Shown here piece after piece: positions 24,992-33,284 of a stretch of DNA of 64,000 nucleotides (its first letter is position 1; every line of letters begins with the position of its first letter). Source of the DNA: Sphingomonas chungangi (GTDB lineage Bacteria > Pseudomonadota > Alphaproteobacteria > Sphingomonadales > Sphingomonadaceae); NCBI RefSeq assembly GCF_013778325.1, contig NZ_JACEIB010000001.1, positions 496,001 to 560,000 on the forward strand, read 5' to 3'. The notes beneath the pieces are model-generated. The model did no database searches. It saw only the letters and a program-made list of their open reading frames with translations, and was not told the DNA's origin. Both the position numbers and the translations under genes were made by a program.

Positions 24992-27328
24992 ATGGGCTGG
25001 TGGCTGGCGACCGACGCCGATGCCGATCGCGCGCGCAGGCAGGCGGGCGGCTGGATCAAGCGCTTCGATCCGCGTTTCTGGACGGTCAACTTCCCGCGCC
25101 CGATGATGGCCGGCGTGACGACCACCGCGCCCGATGCGTTGCGCGTCGACGCGGTCTTCTACCGGACGGACGATCTCGCCGGCCTGATCTGGGAGGCGGC
25201 CGACACGATCGATCATCCGCTGCTGCGCTACGAGACGGCGCGGGATTTCCGCCAGTGTACGCTGGCGTTCCGCTGGCGCTCGTCCGGGTTGATGCCGCTC
25301 GACGCGATCAACGGACCGACGCTGACGATCGAGGGGCGCGACGCCTCGGGGGGGGCGAAGAGCTGGTACGTCCGCTTGTGGAACTATGCCGAGGGAACGC
25401 CGGAGGATGCCATGATCCGCCTCGATTTCGGGGCGATGGACGGCGGCTTCACACTGCCCGCCGATGCCGATCCGGTGTGGGCGGGGGACATCGACCGGAT
25501 GTTCGTCTCGCTGGTACCGCCTGGCTATACCGGAATCTCGGCCGAGCTTGCGGCACCGGCGGAAGCCTGGGTCGAGCTGACCGGTATGGTCAGCGACGGC
25601 GCCGGATCGACGCTGGCGATCGGCGACGGGCTGGTGCCGCCCCACGGCCTGATGATCGCCACCGGATACGACGATGCCTACAACCAGACGCCGGCGCGCG
25701 TGCTGCGCCAGATACTCGCGCTCGGCTATCGGGGCGCGATCGATCACTATGTCGGCATGAGCCATTATTTCCGGCTCGAATGGAATGCGGGGGCGGGGCT
25801 GCATCTCGTCAGCCTGACCGGCGGCACGCTCAACGTCGCGGCCGAGGCGTGGCACAAGGATTTCCTGGCGCGCGCGGCAGCACTCGGCTTCGAGGTGATC
25901 CTCTCGATGTCCTACGAGCTGCTCGACCAACATTGCTGGAACGACTGGAAGCAGCGTGCGGCGGATGGATCGCCCGCGCTGACCGGCTGGGACCCGCCGT
26001 CCACGCTTCTCTCCCCCGCAAGCGATCCGGCGATGAACTATCTGTGCACGGTCGCCACCGCTTTCGCGACGCTGGCCGCCGGTGTCGGGTCAGTCCATTT
26101 TCAGATCGGCGAGCCCTGGTGGTGGACACGCGCGGACGGCACGATCTGTCTGCACGACGATGCTGCGCGTGCCGCGCTCGGCACCGATGCCGATGGTGTG
26201 GCCAGCCTGATCGGCCCGCAGACCGACGCGCAGAAGGCGGTGCTGGACGCGGCGGGCGCCTTGCTCTCCGCCTCAACGGCGACGATCGGCGCCGCGGTGA
26301 GAGCGGTGGCGCCCGATGCCGATCTGGCGCTGCTCGCCTACCTGCCGACCGTGCTCGATCCGCGCATGCCCGAGGCGGTGCGCGCCAACATGCCGGTAGG
26401 CTGGGCAAGTCCGGCCTTCGATCGCCTCCAGCTCGAGGATTACGACTGGGTGCAGGCCGGCGACACCGGCGTCAGCGCGCGCGGCGCCGCCTTCGCGACC
26501 GAGCGGCTGGGCTACCCGCCGGGCCAGCAGGATTATTTCTCGGGCTTCGTGCTGAACGCCTCCGACGCCGCGACCTTCTGGCCGCGCATCGAAGCGGCGG
26601 CGCGGGCGGCGCAGGCGAGAGGTACCTCACGCGCCTTCATCTGGGCACTGCCGCAGGTGGCGCGGGACGGCTTCACGGTGTTCGATTCCGGCGAGGAGAG
26701 TGCGGTGCAGGCCTTCGACGATGTGGATTTTCCCTTGAGCCTCGGCGCGGAAGCCAGCGTGGCGCCGGCCTTCTCGACCGCGATCGTGACGACAGCGGCT
26801 GGGGTCGAGCAGCGCAACGCCGACTGGGCCGATGCGCGGTTGCGCTTCGATGCCGGGCCGGGCGTACGATCGGAAGAGGATATCGCGACGCTGATCGCCT
26901 TCTTCCGCGCCCGGCGCGGGGCGGCGCGCGCCTTTCGCTTCCGCGATCCGTTCGACGCGAGCTCTGGTGGCGCGGTGCCGACACCGCTCGACCAGCCGCT
27001 CGGTATCGGCGACGGCACGACGGCGAGTTTCCCGCTGGTCAAGCGCTACGGTGAGGGGAACGACGCGCAGGTCCGCCGCATCACTCGCCCGGTCGCCGGC
27101 AGCCTGCGCGTGGCGGTCGGCGGCGCGGAGGCGGTCACGGGCTGGTCCCTGCTCGACGGCGGCATCGTGTCGTTCGTCACCGCCCCGGCCCCCGGCGCGG
27201 AGATATCGGCCGGCTATCTCTTCGACGTCCCGGTGCGCTTCGCCGAAGACAGCCTGGAGGTCGGCCGCTCGACCTTCCTGGCAGGCGAGGCGCCGACCGT
27301 GCCGCTGATCGAGGTGCGCGAGGCATGA
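24992..27328 (+). CDS. GTA distal tail protein DUF2460 (g12) fused to a large glycosidase-like N-terminal domain
   Basis: The 778-residue protein is two parts. The last 200 residues (from about 578, FPLSLGAEASVAPAFSTAIVTT ... AFRFRDPFD) are the DUF2460/TIGR02217 family, RcGTA g12, a ring protein at the distal tail. The first 570 or so residues form an extra module. This begins with beta-rich sequence (WWLATDADADRARRQAGGW to about 190) and continues into a TIM-barrel-like region (GYRGAIDHYVG, HFQIGEPWWWT, with a Glu near residue 374 placed like a clan-A glycosidase acid/base). It resembles non-contractile tail sheath TIM-barrel proteins, recalled not searched. g12 alone is about 210 residues, so this is a clear fusion or family variant. 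Catalysis is unproven. Confidence 0.85.
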   Translation: MGWWLATDADADRARRQAGGWIKRFDPRFWTVNFPRPMMAGVTTTAPDALRVDAVFYRTDDLAGLIWEAADTIDHPLLRYETARDFRQCTLAFRWRSSGLMPLDAINGPTLTIEGRDASGGAKSWYVRLWNYAEGTPEDAMIRLDFGAMDGGFTLPADADPVWAGDIDRMFVSLVPPGYTGISAELAAPAEAWVELTGMVSDGAGSTLAIGDGLVPPHGLMIATGYDDAYNQTPARVLRQILALGYRGAIDHYVGMSHYFRLEWNAGAGLHLVSLTGGTLNVAAEAWHKDFLARAAALGFEVILSMSYELLDQHCWNDWKQRAADGSPALTGWDPPSTLLSPASDPAMNYLCTVATAFATLAAGVGSVHFQIGEPWWWTRADGTICLHDDAARAALGTDADGVASLIGPQTDAQKAVLDAAGALLSASTATIGAAVRAVAPDADLALLAYLPTVLDPRMPEAVRANMPVGWASPAFDRLQLEDYDWVQAGDTGVSARGAAFATERLGYPPGQQDYFSGFVLNASDAATFWPRIEAAARAAQARGTSRAFIWALPQVARDGFTVFDSGEESAVQAFDDVDFPLSLGAEASVAPAFSTAIVTTAAGVEQRNADWADARLRFDAGPGVRSEEDIATLIAFFRARRGAARAFRFRDPFDASSGGAVPTPLDQPLGIGDGTTASFPLVKRYGEGNDAQVRRITRPVAGSLRVAVGGAEAVTGWSLLDGGIVSFVTAPAPGAEISAGYLFDVPVRFAEDSLEVGRSTFLAGEAPTVPLIEVREA

Positions 27329-28140
27329 GCGTCGCCTGGCTCGACGGAGCGCTCACCACCATGGCGCTGTGCTGGCGGCTCGATCGCGCGGATGGGGTAA
27401 GCATCGGCTTCACCGCGCACGATCGCGACCTGACGATCGGCGGCGTGGTCTATCGCGCCAGCCCCGGCATGGTGCCGTCCGCCATTCGTCAGTCGGACGG
27501 CTTCGATGTCGACACGCTCGACGTCGAGGGTGCGCTGACCCACGATGCGATCACCGCGGACGATCTGACCACCGGTCGCTGGGACGGTGCCGCGCTCACC
27601 CTGTTCGCGACCGACTGGACCGATCCTGCCGAGACTTTGATCATCGCGCGCGGCGAGATCGGTGACGTCTCGATCCGCGATGCCGCCTTCACCGCCGAGC
27701 TGCGCGGGCCGACTGCTCTGCTCGAACGGCCGGTGGTGGAGCAGACCTCGCCCGATTGCCGCGCGCAACTTGGCGACCGGCGCTGCCGGGTCGATCTCGC
27801 GGCCCGCACCCGGTTCGCGCGCATCGTATCGGTGGCGGAGGAGGTGCTGACGCTCGATACGGTCGAGCCTTCCGCCAACGCCTACGCCTATGGCCGGCTG
27901 CGCTGGCTGGATAGGGACAATGCCGGGCTGTCGGCGGCGTTGCTCTCCTCGGCCGGTTCGACGGTGACGCTGCGCGATCCCGCGCCCTTCGCGATCGCGC
28001 CGGGCACCCTTGTCGAGCTGCTGGAGGGTTGCGACCGGCTGCTCGCCACCTGCCGCACCCGTTTCGCCAATGCAGCCAATTTCCGGGGCGAGCCGTATCT
28101 TCCGGGCATCGATCTGCTGACCCGATACGGCACCGACTGA
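27325..28140 (+). CDS. GTA hub protein DUF2163 (g13)
   Basis: The 271-residue protein matches TIGR02218/DUF2163, the hub of the gene transfer agent baseplate. Four cysteines occur in the expected pattern: the SPDCRAQLGDRRCRVD pair (about 149 and 158) and the EGCDRLLATC pair (about 235 and 242), followed by RFANAANFRGEPYLPGID. In RcGTA these cysteines hold an iron-sulfur cluster (established for that particle); all four are present here. It overlaps g12 by four bases. Confidence 0.92.
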   Translation: MSVAWLDGALTTMALCWRLDRADGVSIGFTAHDRDLTIGGVVYRASPGMVPSAIRQSDGFDVDTLDVEGALTHDAITADDLTTGRWDGAALTLFATDWTDPAETLIIARGEIGDVSIRDAAFTAELRGPTALLERPVVEQTSPDCRAQLGDRRCRVDLAARTRFARIVSVAEEVLTLDTVEPSANAYAYGRLRWLDRDNAGLSAALLSSAGSTVTLRDPAPFAIAPGTLVELLEGCDRLLATCRTRFANAANFRGEPYLPGIDLLTRYGTD

Positions 28141-28526
28141 TGACTCCTGACGACGTGGCGGTGATCGCCGCCGCGCGCGCCTGCATCGGCGTGCGGTTTC
28201 GCCTGCACGGGCGATCGCGCGAGACGGGGCTCGATTGCATCGGCCTCGCCGCGCTGGCCTTCGGGAGGAATTGCATCCCCGCCGGCTACGCGTTGCGCGG
28301 CGGCGATCCGGATCGGGTCGCGTCGGCGATCGAAAGCTTTGGCTTTCGGCCCACAACCGACGCCCGCCCCGCCGATCTGCTGCTGTTCAACGCCGGGCCG
28401 CACCAGCTTCATCTCGCGATCCTGACCGGTCGCGGCTTCATCCACGCCGATGCCCGCCTGCGCCGCGTGACCGAAGTGCCGGGGCCGCCGCCCTGGCCGG
28501 TGATCGGCCGCTGGCGGGCCGCCTGA
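28140..28526 (+). CDS. GTA cell-wall peptidase, NlpC/P60 type (g14)
   Basis: A 128-residue NlpC/P60 cysteine peptidase that would cut peptide cross-links during DNA injection. The nucleophile is Cys33 in GLDCIGLA and the base is His91 in HLAIL. The start overlaps the g13 stop. Length and order match RcGTA g14. No signal peptide, as expected for a particle-borne enzyme. Confidence 0.92.
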   Translation: MTPDDVAVIAAARACIGVRFRLHGRSRETGLDCIGLAALAFGRNCIPAGYALRGGDPDRVASAIESFGFRPTTDARPADLLLFNAGPHQLHLAILTGRGFIHADARLRRVTEVPGPPPWPVIGRWRAA

Positions 28527-28536
28527 AGGAACGATC

Positions 28537-30732
28537 ATGGCCACTCTCGTCCTCACCGCCGTCGGCACCGTCATCGGCGGGCCGATCGGCGCTGCCATCG
28601 GCGCGGTGATCGGCAACCAGATCGATCGCGCCGTTTTCACGCCGAAAGGGGCGAAGGGACCGCGCCTCGACAGCCTGGCGGTGCAAGGATCGTCCTACGG
28701 CGCCGATCTGCCCAGGCTGTTCGGCACGATGCGGGTCTCCGGATCGGTGATCTGGGCGACCGATCTCAAGGAATCGACCCACAAATTCGGCGGCAAGGGT
28801 AAGCCGAAAACCACCACCTACAGCTATTCGGCCTCCTTCGCGGTGGCGCTGTCGGCGCGGCCGGTGCGCGCGGTCCATCGCATCTGGGCGGACGGCGCTC
28901 TGTTGCGGGGGGCCGCCGGCGACTGGAAGACCGATCTCGGCGCCTTCCGCCTTCATCTCGGCGACGAGGCGCAGGCCGTCGACCCGCTGATCGCCGCCGC
29001 CGAGGGCATCGACGCGACACCCGCCCATCGCGGCCTCGCTTATGCGGTGTTCGAGGACATGCAACTCGCCGATTACGGCAATCGCATCCCGTCGCTCAGC
29101 TTCGAGGTGGAGGCGGACGACGGCTCTGTTTCGCTCGCCACGATCGCGGCGATCCTCTCGGACGGCGACGTGGGCGGGGAGGGCGGACCCACGCTGGGCG
29201 GCTATGCGGCATCCGGCGACAGCCTGCGCGGCGCGATCGAGGGATTGGCGACCGCGCTTCCGGTGTCCTTCGCGGACGGACCGGACGGCTTGCACCTCGC
29301 CAACGAGACCGGCGATCCGGCGACGATCGATGCGGCGGAACTGGGCGCCTTCGCCGCCGACGCCAAGGCCGGTGCGAAACTGGCGATCGATCGCCAGGCG
29401 TCCGGCACGCTCAACGAGGCGCTGACCATCGGCTATTATGATCCCGCGCTCGACTATCAGGTCGGCTCGCAGTCCGCGCGGCGCGAGGTGTCGGCTCGTC
29501 GTGCGGGCTCGATCGACCTCCCTGCCGTCGTCAGCGCATCCTCGGCGCGCAGCATCGTCGAGGCGCGGCTGGCGCGAGAATGGGCTGGCCGGACGAGCGC
29601 GCAGATGGCGCTGCCGTGGCGGCACCTCGATATCGAGACCGGCGCGATCGTCTCCGTGCCCGGGCAGAGCGGGCGCTGGCGGGTGACCGAGCGTGCCTTC
29701 GAATCCATGGCGCTCACCGTGACAGCCCAGCGCCTGCCCGCATCGAGCACGGATGTGCTGCCGGCGAGTGGCGGGTCCGGTCTGTCCCAGCCCGATCTCG
29801 TGCAGGGGCCGACGACACTGGCGCTGCTCGACCTGCCGTCGCTCGGCGACGATCCGCCGACCAGCCCGACCCTGCTGATCGCGGCGGCCGGCTCCTCGGC
29901 CGGATGGCGCAAGGCCGCGCTCACGCTCAGTCTGGACGATGGCGCGAGCTGGCAGGCGCTCGGCGGCACCGCGCCGCCGGCCGTCATCGGGCAGGCGGCG
30001 ACGCTGCTGGCGTCTTCGGGGAGTGCCCTGCGCGACGAGGCGAACAGCGTCGACATCGCCCTGCTCAACGACGAGATGATGCTGGCGGGCAGCGACGCCA
30101 TCGGAACCTCCGCGACCGCCAACCTCGCCTTGCTGGGCGACGAGCTGATCCAGTTCGCCACCGCGGAGCAGATCGGTCCGCGCCTGTTCCGGCTCGGTGG
30201 GCTGCTGCGTGGCCGGCGGGGCAGCGAGTGGGCGATGGCGGGACATGCGATCGGCGAGCGCTTCGTGCTGGTCGATGCCGATACCCTGCTCCCCTGGTCG
30301 CTGCCACTCTCGGTGATCGGGCACGATGTGCGCGTCTCGGCGAGCGGGGTCGGGGATACCGAACCGGCCGAGATCGCGATCACTTTCCAGGCGCGCGCGC
30401 TCCGGCCGCCGGCGCCGGTCGCCGCGAACGCCACCGCCATGCCGGACGGCTCGATCGCGATCGCATGGACACGCCGCAGCCGCGCGGGCTGGGACTGGCT
30501 CGACGACACCGACGTGCCGCTGGCCGAGGAGGCGGAACGCTATCAGGTCACCGTCTTGCGATCGGGCGGCACAACGCTTGCGATCGCGACCACCGGCCCT
30601 TCCGCGACGATCTCGCCGGCGCAGTTCGCCGGCATTGGCGGCTCCGGCGCGCTGACGATCCAGATCGCGCAGATCGGCACGACCGCGGCCTCGCTGCCGC
30701 CTGCCACCTTCACTTTCTCCCCGGGAGTCTGA
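28537..30732 (+). CDS. GTA tail tip/host-specificity protein (g15), short form
   Basis: A 731-residue tail tip (megatron) protein. It opens with a Gly-rich hydrophobic segment (IGGPIGAAIGAVIGNQIDRAVF), then LPRLFGTMRVSGSVIWATDL and YSYSASFAVALSARP, typical of the lambda gpJ-like tail tip module. A late region contains GDELIQFATAEQIGPRLFRLGGLLRGRRG and a fibronectin-like end. The RcGTA g15 protein is about 1300 residues and carries a TIM-barrel domain. No such domain is visible here, which makes this protein short. It likely forms the central tip that contacts the recipient cell. Confidence 0.88.
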   Translation: MATLVLTAVGTVIGGPIGAAIGAVIGNQIDRAVFTPKGAKGPRLDSLAVQGSSYGADLPRLFGTMRVSGSVIWATDLKESTHKFGGKGKPKTTTYSYSASFAVALSARPVRAVHRIWADGALLRGAAGDWKTDLGAFRLHLGDEAQAVDPLIAAAEGIDATPAHRGLAYAVFEDMQLADYGNRIPSLSFEVEADDGSVSLATIAAILSDGDVGGEGGPTLGGYAASGDSLRGAIEGLATALPVSFADGPDGLHLANETGDPATIDAAELGAFAADAKAGAKLAIDRQASGTLNEALTIGYYDPALDYQVGSQSARREVSARRAGSIDLPAVVSASSARSIVEARLAREWAGRTSAQMALPWRHLDIETGAIVSVPGQSGRWRVTERAFESMALTVTAQRLPASSTDVLPASGGSGLSQPDLVQGPTTLALLDLPSLGDDPPTSPTLLIAAAGSSAGWRKAALTLSLDDGASWQALGGTAPPAVIGQAATLLASSGSALRDEANSVDIALLNDEMMLAGSDAIGTSATANLALLGDELIQFATAEQIGPRLFRLGGLLRGRRGSEWAMAGHAIGERFVLVDADTLLPWSLPLSVIGHDVRVSASGVGDTEPAEIAITFQARALRPPAPVAANATAMPDGSIAIAWTRRSRAGWDWLDDTDVPLAEEAERYQVTVLRSGGTTLAIATTGPSATISPAQFAGIGGSGALTIQIAQIGTTAASLPPATFTFSPGV

Positions 30733-30733
30733 C

Positions 30734-31234
30734 ATGACCGACGCCACCGCCCGCTTCGCTTTGCCCCTCATCGCCACGGGGCAGGCGCAGAAAGAGCTTT
30801 TCCACAACGAGGCGCTGGCGCGGATCGACGCGCTGCTGCTGCCCGTGGTCGAATCGGTGTTGCTGGACACGCCGCCTGCCGCTCCGTCGCCGGGCCAGTG
30901 CTGGGTTATCGGGGACGCACCATCAGGAGGGTGGGCAGGGCAGGGCCTATCGCTAGCGGCTTGGACGGAAGATGGCTGGCGGTTCGTCGCGCCTCGTGCG
31001 GGAATGCGCGTCTGGTCACTCTCCGATAGTCTCGGGGCGACTTTCGATGGTGCCGCCTGGACGCTCGGCGCTCTCCACGCGCGGAACCTGATCGTCGGCG
31101 GGGTTCCCGTGGTCGGCGCGCAACAGTCCGCGATCGTCGATCCGAGCGGCGGAACCGCCCCGGATCCGCAGGCGCGCGCCGCAATATCGGCCATTCTGGC
31201 GGCGCTTCGGGCACACGGGTTGATCGCCGTCTAA
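30734..31234 (+). CDS. DUF2793 protein, terminal gene of GTA cluster
   Basis: The 166-residue protein begins with the DUF2793 signature (ARFALPLIATGQAQKELFHNEAL) and continues with beta strands (GQCWVIGDAPSGGWAGQG, LAAWTEDGWRFVAPRAGM). The family occurs at tail-fibre positions of alphaproteobacterial phages and gene transfer agents. It begins one base after the g15 stop, so it is in the same operon, and it probably adds a fibre-like element. It is followed by a T-run with no clear stem. Confidence 0.87.
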   Translation: MTDATARFALPLIATGQAQKELFHNEALARIDALLLPVVESVLLDTPPAAPSPGQCWVIGDAPSGGWAGQGLSLAAWTEDGWRFVAPRAGMRVWSLSDSLGATFDGAAWTLGALHARNLIVGGVPVVGAQQSAIVDPSGGTAPDPQARAAISAILAALRAHGLIAV

Positions 31235-31347
31235 ATTTTTTTGCAGCACGGCGAAACCGTAACGCTTATCGTGTGTTGTGCAGCCGCTTGCCGGGGAGGT
31301 AAACACAACAAGCAATTGCGGGGTTGTGGCAATCTGGCAACAGTGCG

Positions 31348-31375
31348 GGAATATGCGCGCTTGCGCGGATATTCC
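31348..31375 (+). promoter_or_regulatory. Near-perfect palindrome in the leader of the OmpA-type gene
   Basis: Two 13-base arms (31348-31360 and 31363-31375) around a 2-base loop match at 12 positions, followed by TCTTT. It lies 56 bases upstream of the porin start. It could terminate read-through from the gene transfer agent cluster or be an mRNA-stabilising leader hairpin. Elsewhere in the 197-base gap I see no gene and no confident promoter. Confidence 0.45.
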
Positions 31376-31431
31376 TCTTTGGTTAGGCTTTTATCCGTTC
31401 CCAGACGGGAATTGATTGAAAGGGGATTATT

Positions 31432-32529
31432 ATGCGGAAGCTCGCCGTAGTTATGGCGCTTGCCTCCACCGCATTGGCCGGTGCCGCCGCCCATGCGAAG
31501 GACAATGCGTGGTACGTAGGCGTTGAAGGCGGCGCGATGCTCGTCGAGGATTCGCACTACAGCATCGACGGCGTGAAGGACGCCCTCAAGGTCAATCAGC
31601 ATTACGGCTACGATGTCGACGGCATCGTGGGCTATGACTTCGGTCCGGTCCGGATCGAGGGCGAGGCTGGTTACAAGCGCTCGAAGATCGACGATCTCAG
31701 CACGGCCAACAACACCTATAACGGTGCTGCCGGCTCGACCAGCGCGCTCAGCTTCATGGTCAACGCCCTGCTCGACTTCGGTGACGAGTCGGGCATCAGC
31801 GGCTATGTCGGCGGTGGTGCCGGTGTCGCCCGCGTGAAGGCCGACAACTGGCGCGACTTCAAGGACACGTTCACGGTCCTCGACGACAGCGACACCCGCT
31901 TCGCGTGGCAGGCGATCGCCGGCGTTCGCGCCCCGATCACCGACAACATCGACGTGGGCCTGAAGTATCGCTTCTTCAACGTCCGCAACATCAAGATGGT
32001 CGGCGTCGATCCCGACGATGCGACCACGGCGGTCAACTACAAGGGCAAGTTCCGGTCGCACAGCATCCTGGGCAGCCTGATCTTCAACTTCGGCGAGCCG
32101 GCGGCCCCGCCGCCCCCGCCCCCGCCGCCGCCGCCGCCGCCGCCGCCTCCCCCGCCGCCGCCGCCGCCGCCGGCGCCGGTCAACCCGGGTCCGTTCATCG
32201 TGTTCTTCGACTGGAACAAGTCGGACATCACCCCGGAAGCCGCGTCGATCCTCGACAACGCCGCCGCGGCCTACACGCAGACCGGTTCGGCTTCGGTGAT
32301 GCTCGCGGGCTACACCGACACCTCGGGTACGGCGAAGTACAACATGGGCCTCTCGCAGCGTCGTGCCGACGCCGTGAAGTCCTACCTCGCGGGCAAGGGC
32401 GTGCCGGACACGGCCATGCAGACCCAGGCCTTCGGCGAAACGCACCTCCTGGTGCAGACCGCCGACGGTGTGCGCGAGCCGCAGAACCGCCGCGTGGAGA
32501 TCACCTTCGGTCCGGGTTCGGGCCAGTAA
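31432..32529 (+). CDS. OmpA-family outer membrane protein with poly-proline linker
   Basis: The 365-residue protein has a signal peptide (1-22, cut after AHA) and an eight-stranded beta-barrel domain (to about 220) ending in a Phe-containing strand (LGSLIFNFGEP). A run of more than 20 prolines follows, then a C-terminal OmpA peptidoglycan-binding domain (about 255-355) with VFFDWNKSDITPEA, GYTDTSGTAKYNMGLSQRRADAV and NRRVEITF. The barrel sits in the outer membrane and the C-terminal domain grips the wall. The proline run needs elongation factor P for smooth translation. Monocistronic, closed by a strong terminator. Confidence 0.94.
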   Translation: MRKLAVVMALASTALAGAAAHAKDNAWYVGVEGGAMLVEDSHYSIDGVKDALKVNQHYGYDVDGIVGYDFGPVRIEGEAGYKRSKIDDLSTANNTYNGAAGSTSALSFMVNALLDFGDESGISGYVGGGAGVARVKADNWRDFKDTFTVLDDSDTRFAWQAIAGVRAPITDNIDVGLKYRFFNVRNIKMVGVDPDDATTAVNYKGKFRSHSILGSLIFNFGEPAAPPPPPPPPPPPPPPPPPPPPPPAPVNPGPFIVFFDWNKSDITPEAASILDNAAAAYTQTGSASVMLAGYTDTSGTAKYNMGLSQRRADAVKSYLAGKGVPDTAMQTQAFGETHLLVQTADGVREPQNRRVEITFGPGSGQ

Positions 32530-32543
32530 GGCACTCCACCGGG

Positions 32544-32600
32544 GCCTCTTCGGAGGCTTTGGAGACGAGGGGAGTCGGCTTCGGCCGGCTCCCTTTTTCT
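32544..32600 (+). terminator. Tandem UUCG-loop hairpins ending the porin transcript
   Basis: A small stem GCCTC/GAGGC with a TTCG loop (32544-32557) is followed by a 10-bp stem, one wobble pair, also with a TTCG loop (32570-32593). A TTTTTCTTT tract comes next. The second hairpin is a textbook intrinsic terminator for the porin gene. Confidence 0.85.
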
Positions 32601-32632
32601 TTGTCGGAATTCAGAGCTTTGAAGTGCCGGCC

Positions 32633-33172
32633 TCAGCCGAGAGGATAGCGTGCGACGGTTTCGTAGATCGCCCCTTCGGCGCCGAGATGGCTCTCGAACA
32701 GCTCGAAGTGCCGCACCTCGAAATGATGGGCAACGGGCGGCGCGATGGCGCTCGCCACCTCCGGGCCGGGCGCATCGCTGCGCGAAAAGCGTGCGATGGT
32801 GATATGCGGCACGAAGGCGCGATCATCGGGCGCCACGCCGACGCGGCGCAGAGCCAGATCCACGCGATCGTGGAGCGCAGCGACGGCCGCGCGGGGCTGT
32901 ACGCCGATCCACAGCGTGTCGACGCGTCCCTTGCGATCGAACGTGCCGGCCGGGCCGAGCGATAAAGCGAGCGCTTCGCTCCTGACGGCACCAAGCGCCG
33001 CCGCGATATCCTCCGCCTGATGGCGATCGACCTCACCCACAAATCGCAGCGTGCAATGGAGCTGCGCGTCGTCCTGCCAGCGCGCGCCAGTCACGCCGCC
33101 CATCAAGCCGGCCAGGAGCGCGCGTGTCACGGCCGGCGGGCGCAGGGCTACGAACAGGCGGTGAAGTGGCAT
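32633..33172 (-). CDS. thpR: RNA 2',3'-cyclic phosphodiesterase
   Basis: A 179-residue member of the 2H phosphoesterase superfamily. The two catalytic HxTx motifs are HCTL at residue 39 and HITI at residue 123. The start LFVALRPPAVTRALL is typical of ThpR/LigT. The enzyme opens 2',3'-cyclic phosphates to 2'-phosphates and was described as an RNA ligase-like activity on tRNA halves. It is encoded opposite to both neighbours and ends just after the porin terminator. Confidence 0.92.
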   Translation of the reverse strand: MPLHRLFVALRPPAVTRALLAGLMGGVTGARWQDDAQLHCTLRFVGEVDRHQAEDIAAALGAVRSEALALSLGPAGTFDRKGRVDTLWIGVQPRAAVAALHDRVDLALRRVGVAPDDRAFVPHITIARFSRSDAPGPEVASAIAPPVAHHFEVRHFELFESHLGAEGAIYETVARYPLG

Positions 33173-33284
33173 CGGGCGTCTTCCGTTACATTTCGCTCAT
33201 CCCGGTTTCGCTTGAATCCCGGTTGCGAAGGTCCGATATTGCGCGTGTCGGCGGGCTTCGTCGACGGCAAGGAGAGTTCTTTCG

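Noticed and set aside
28438-31194. 918-codon open frame on the minus strand opposite the tail-tip gene
   Set aside because: It mirrors the codon structure of g15 and neighbours in GC-rich DNA; its translation is Arg/Gln/His-rich low complexity with no family resemblance.
16928-31234. Interpretation as an ordinary integrated prophage
   Set aside because: No integrase, repressor, replication, lysis genes or attachment repeats; gene order and families match gene transfer agents.
31235-31245. Intrinsic terminator at the T-run after the DUF2793 gene
   Set aside because: No stable stem directly precedes the T-run.
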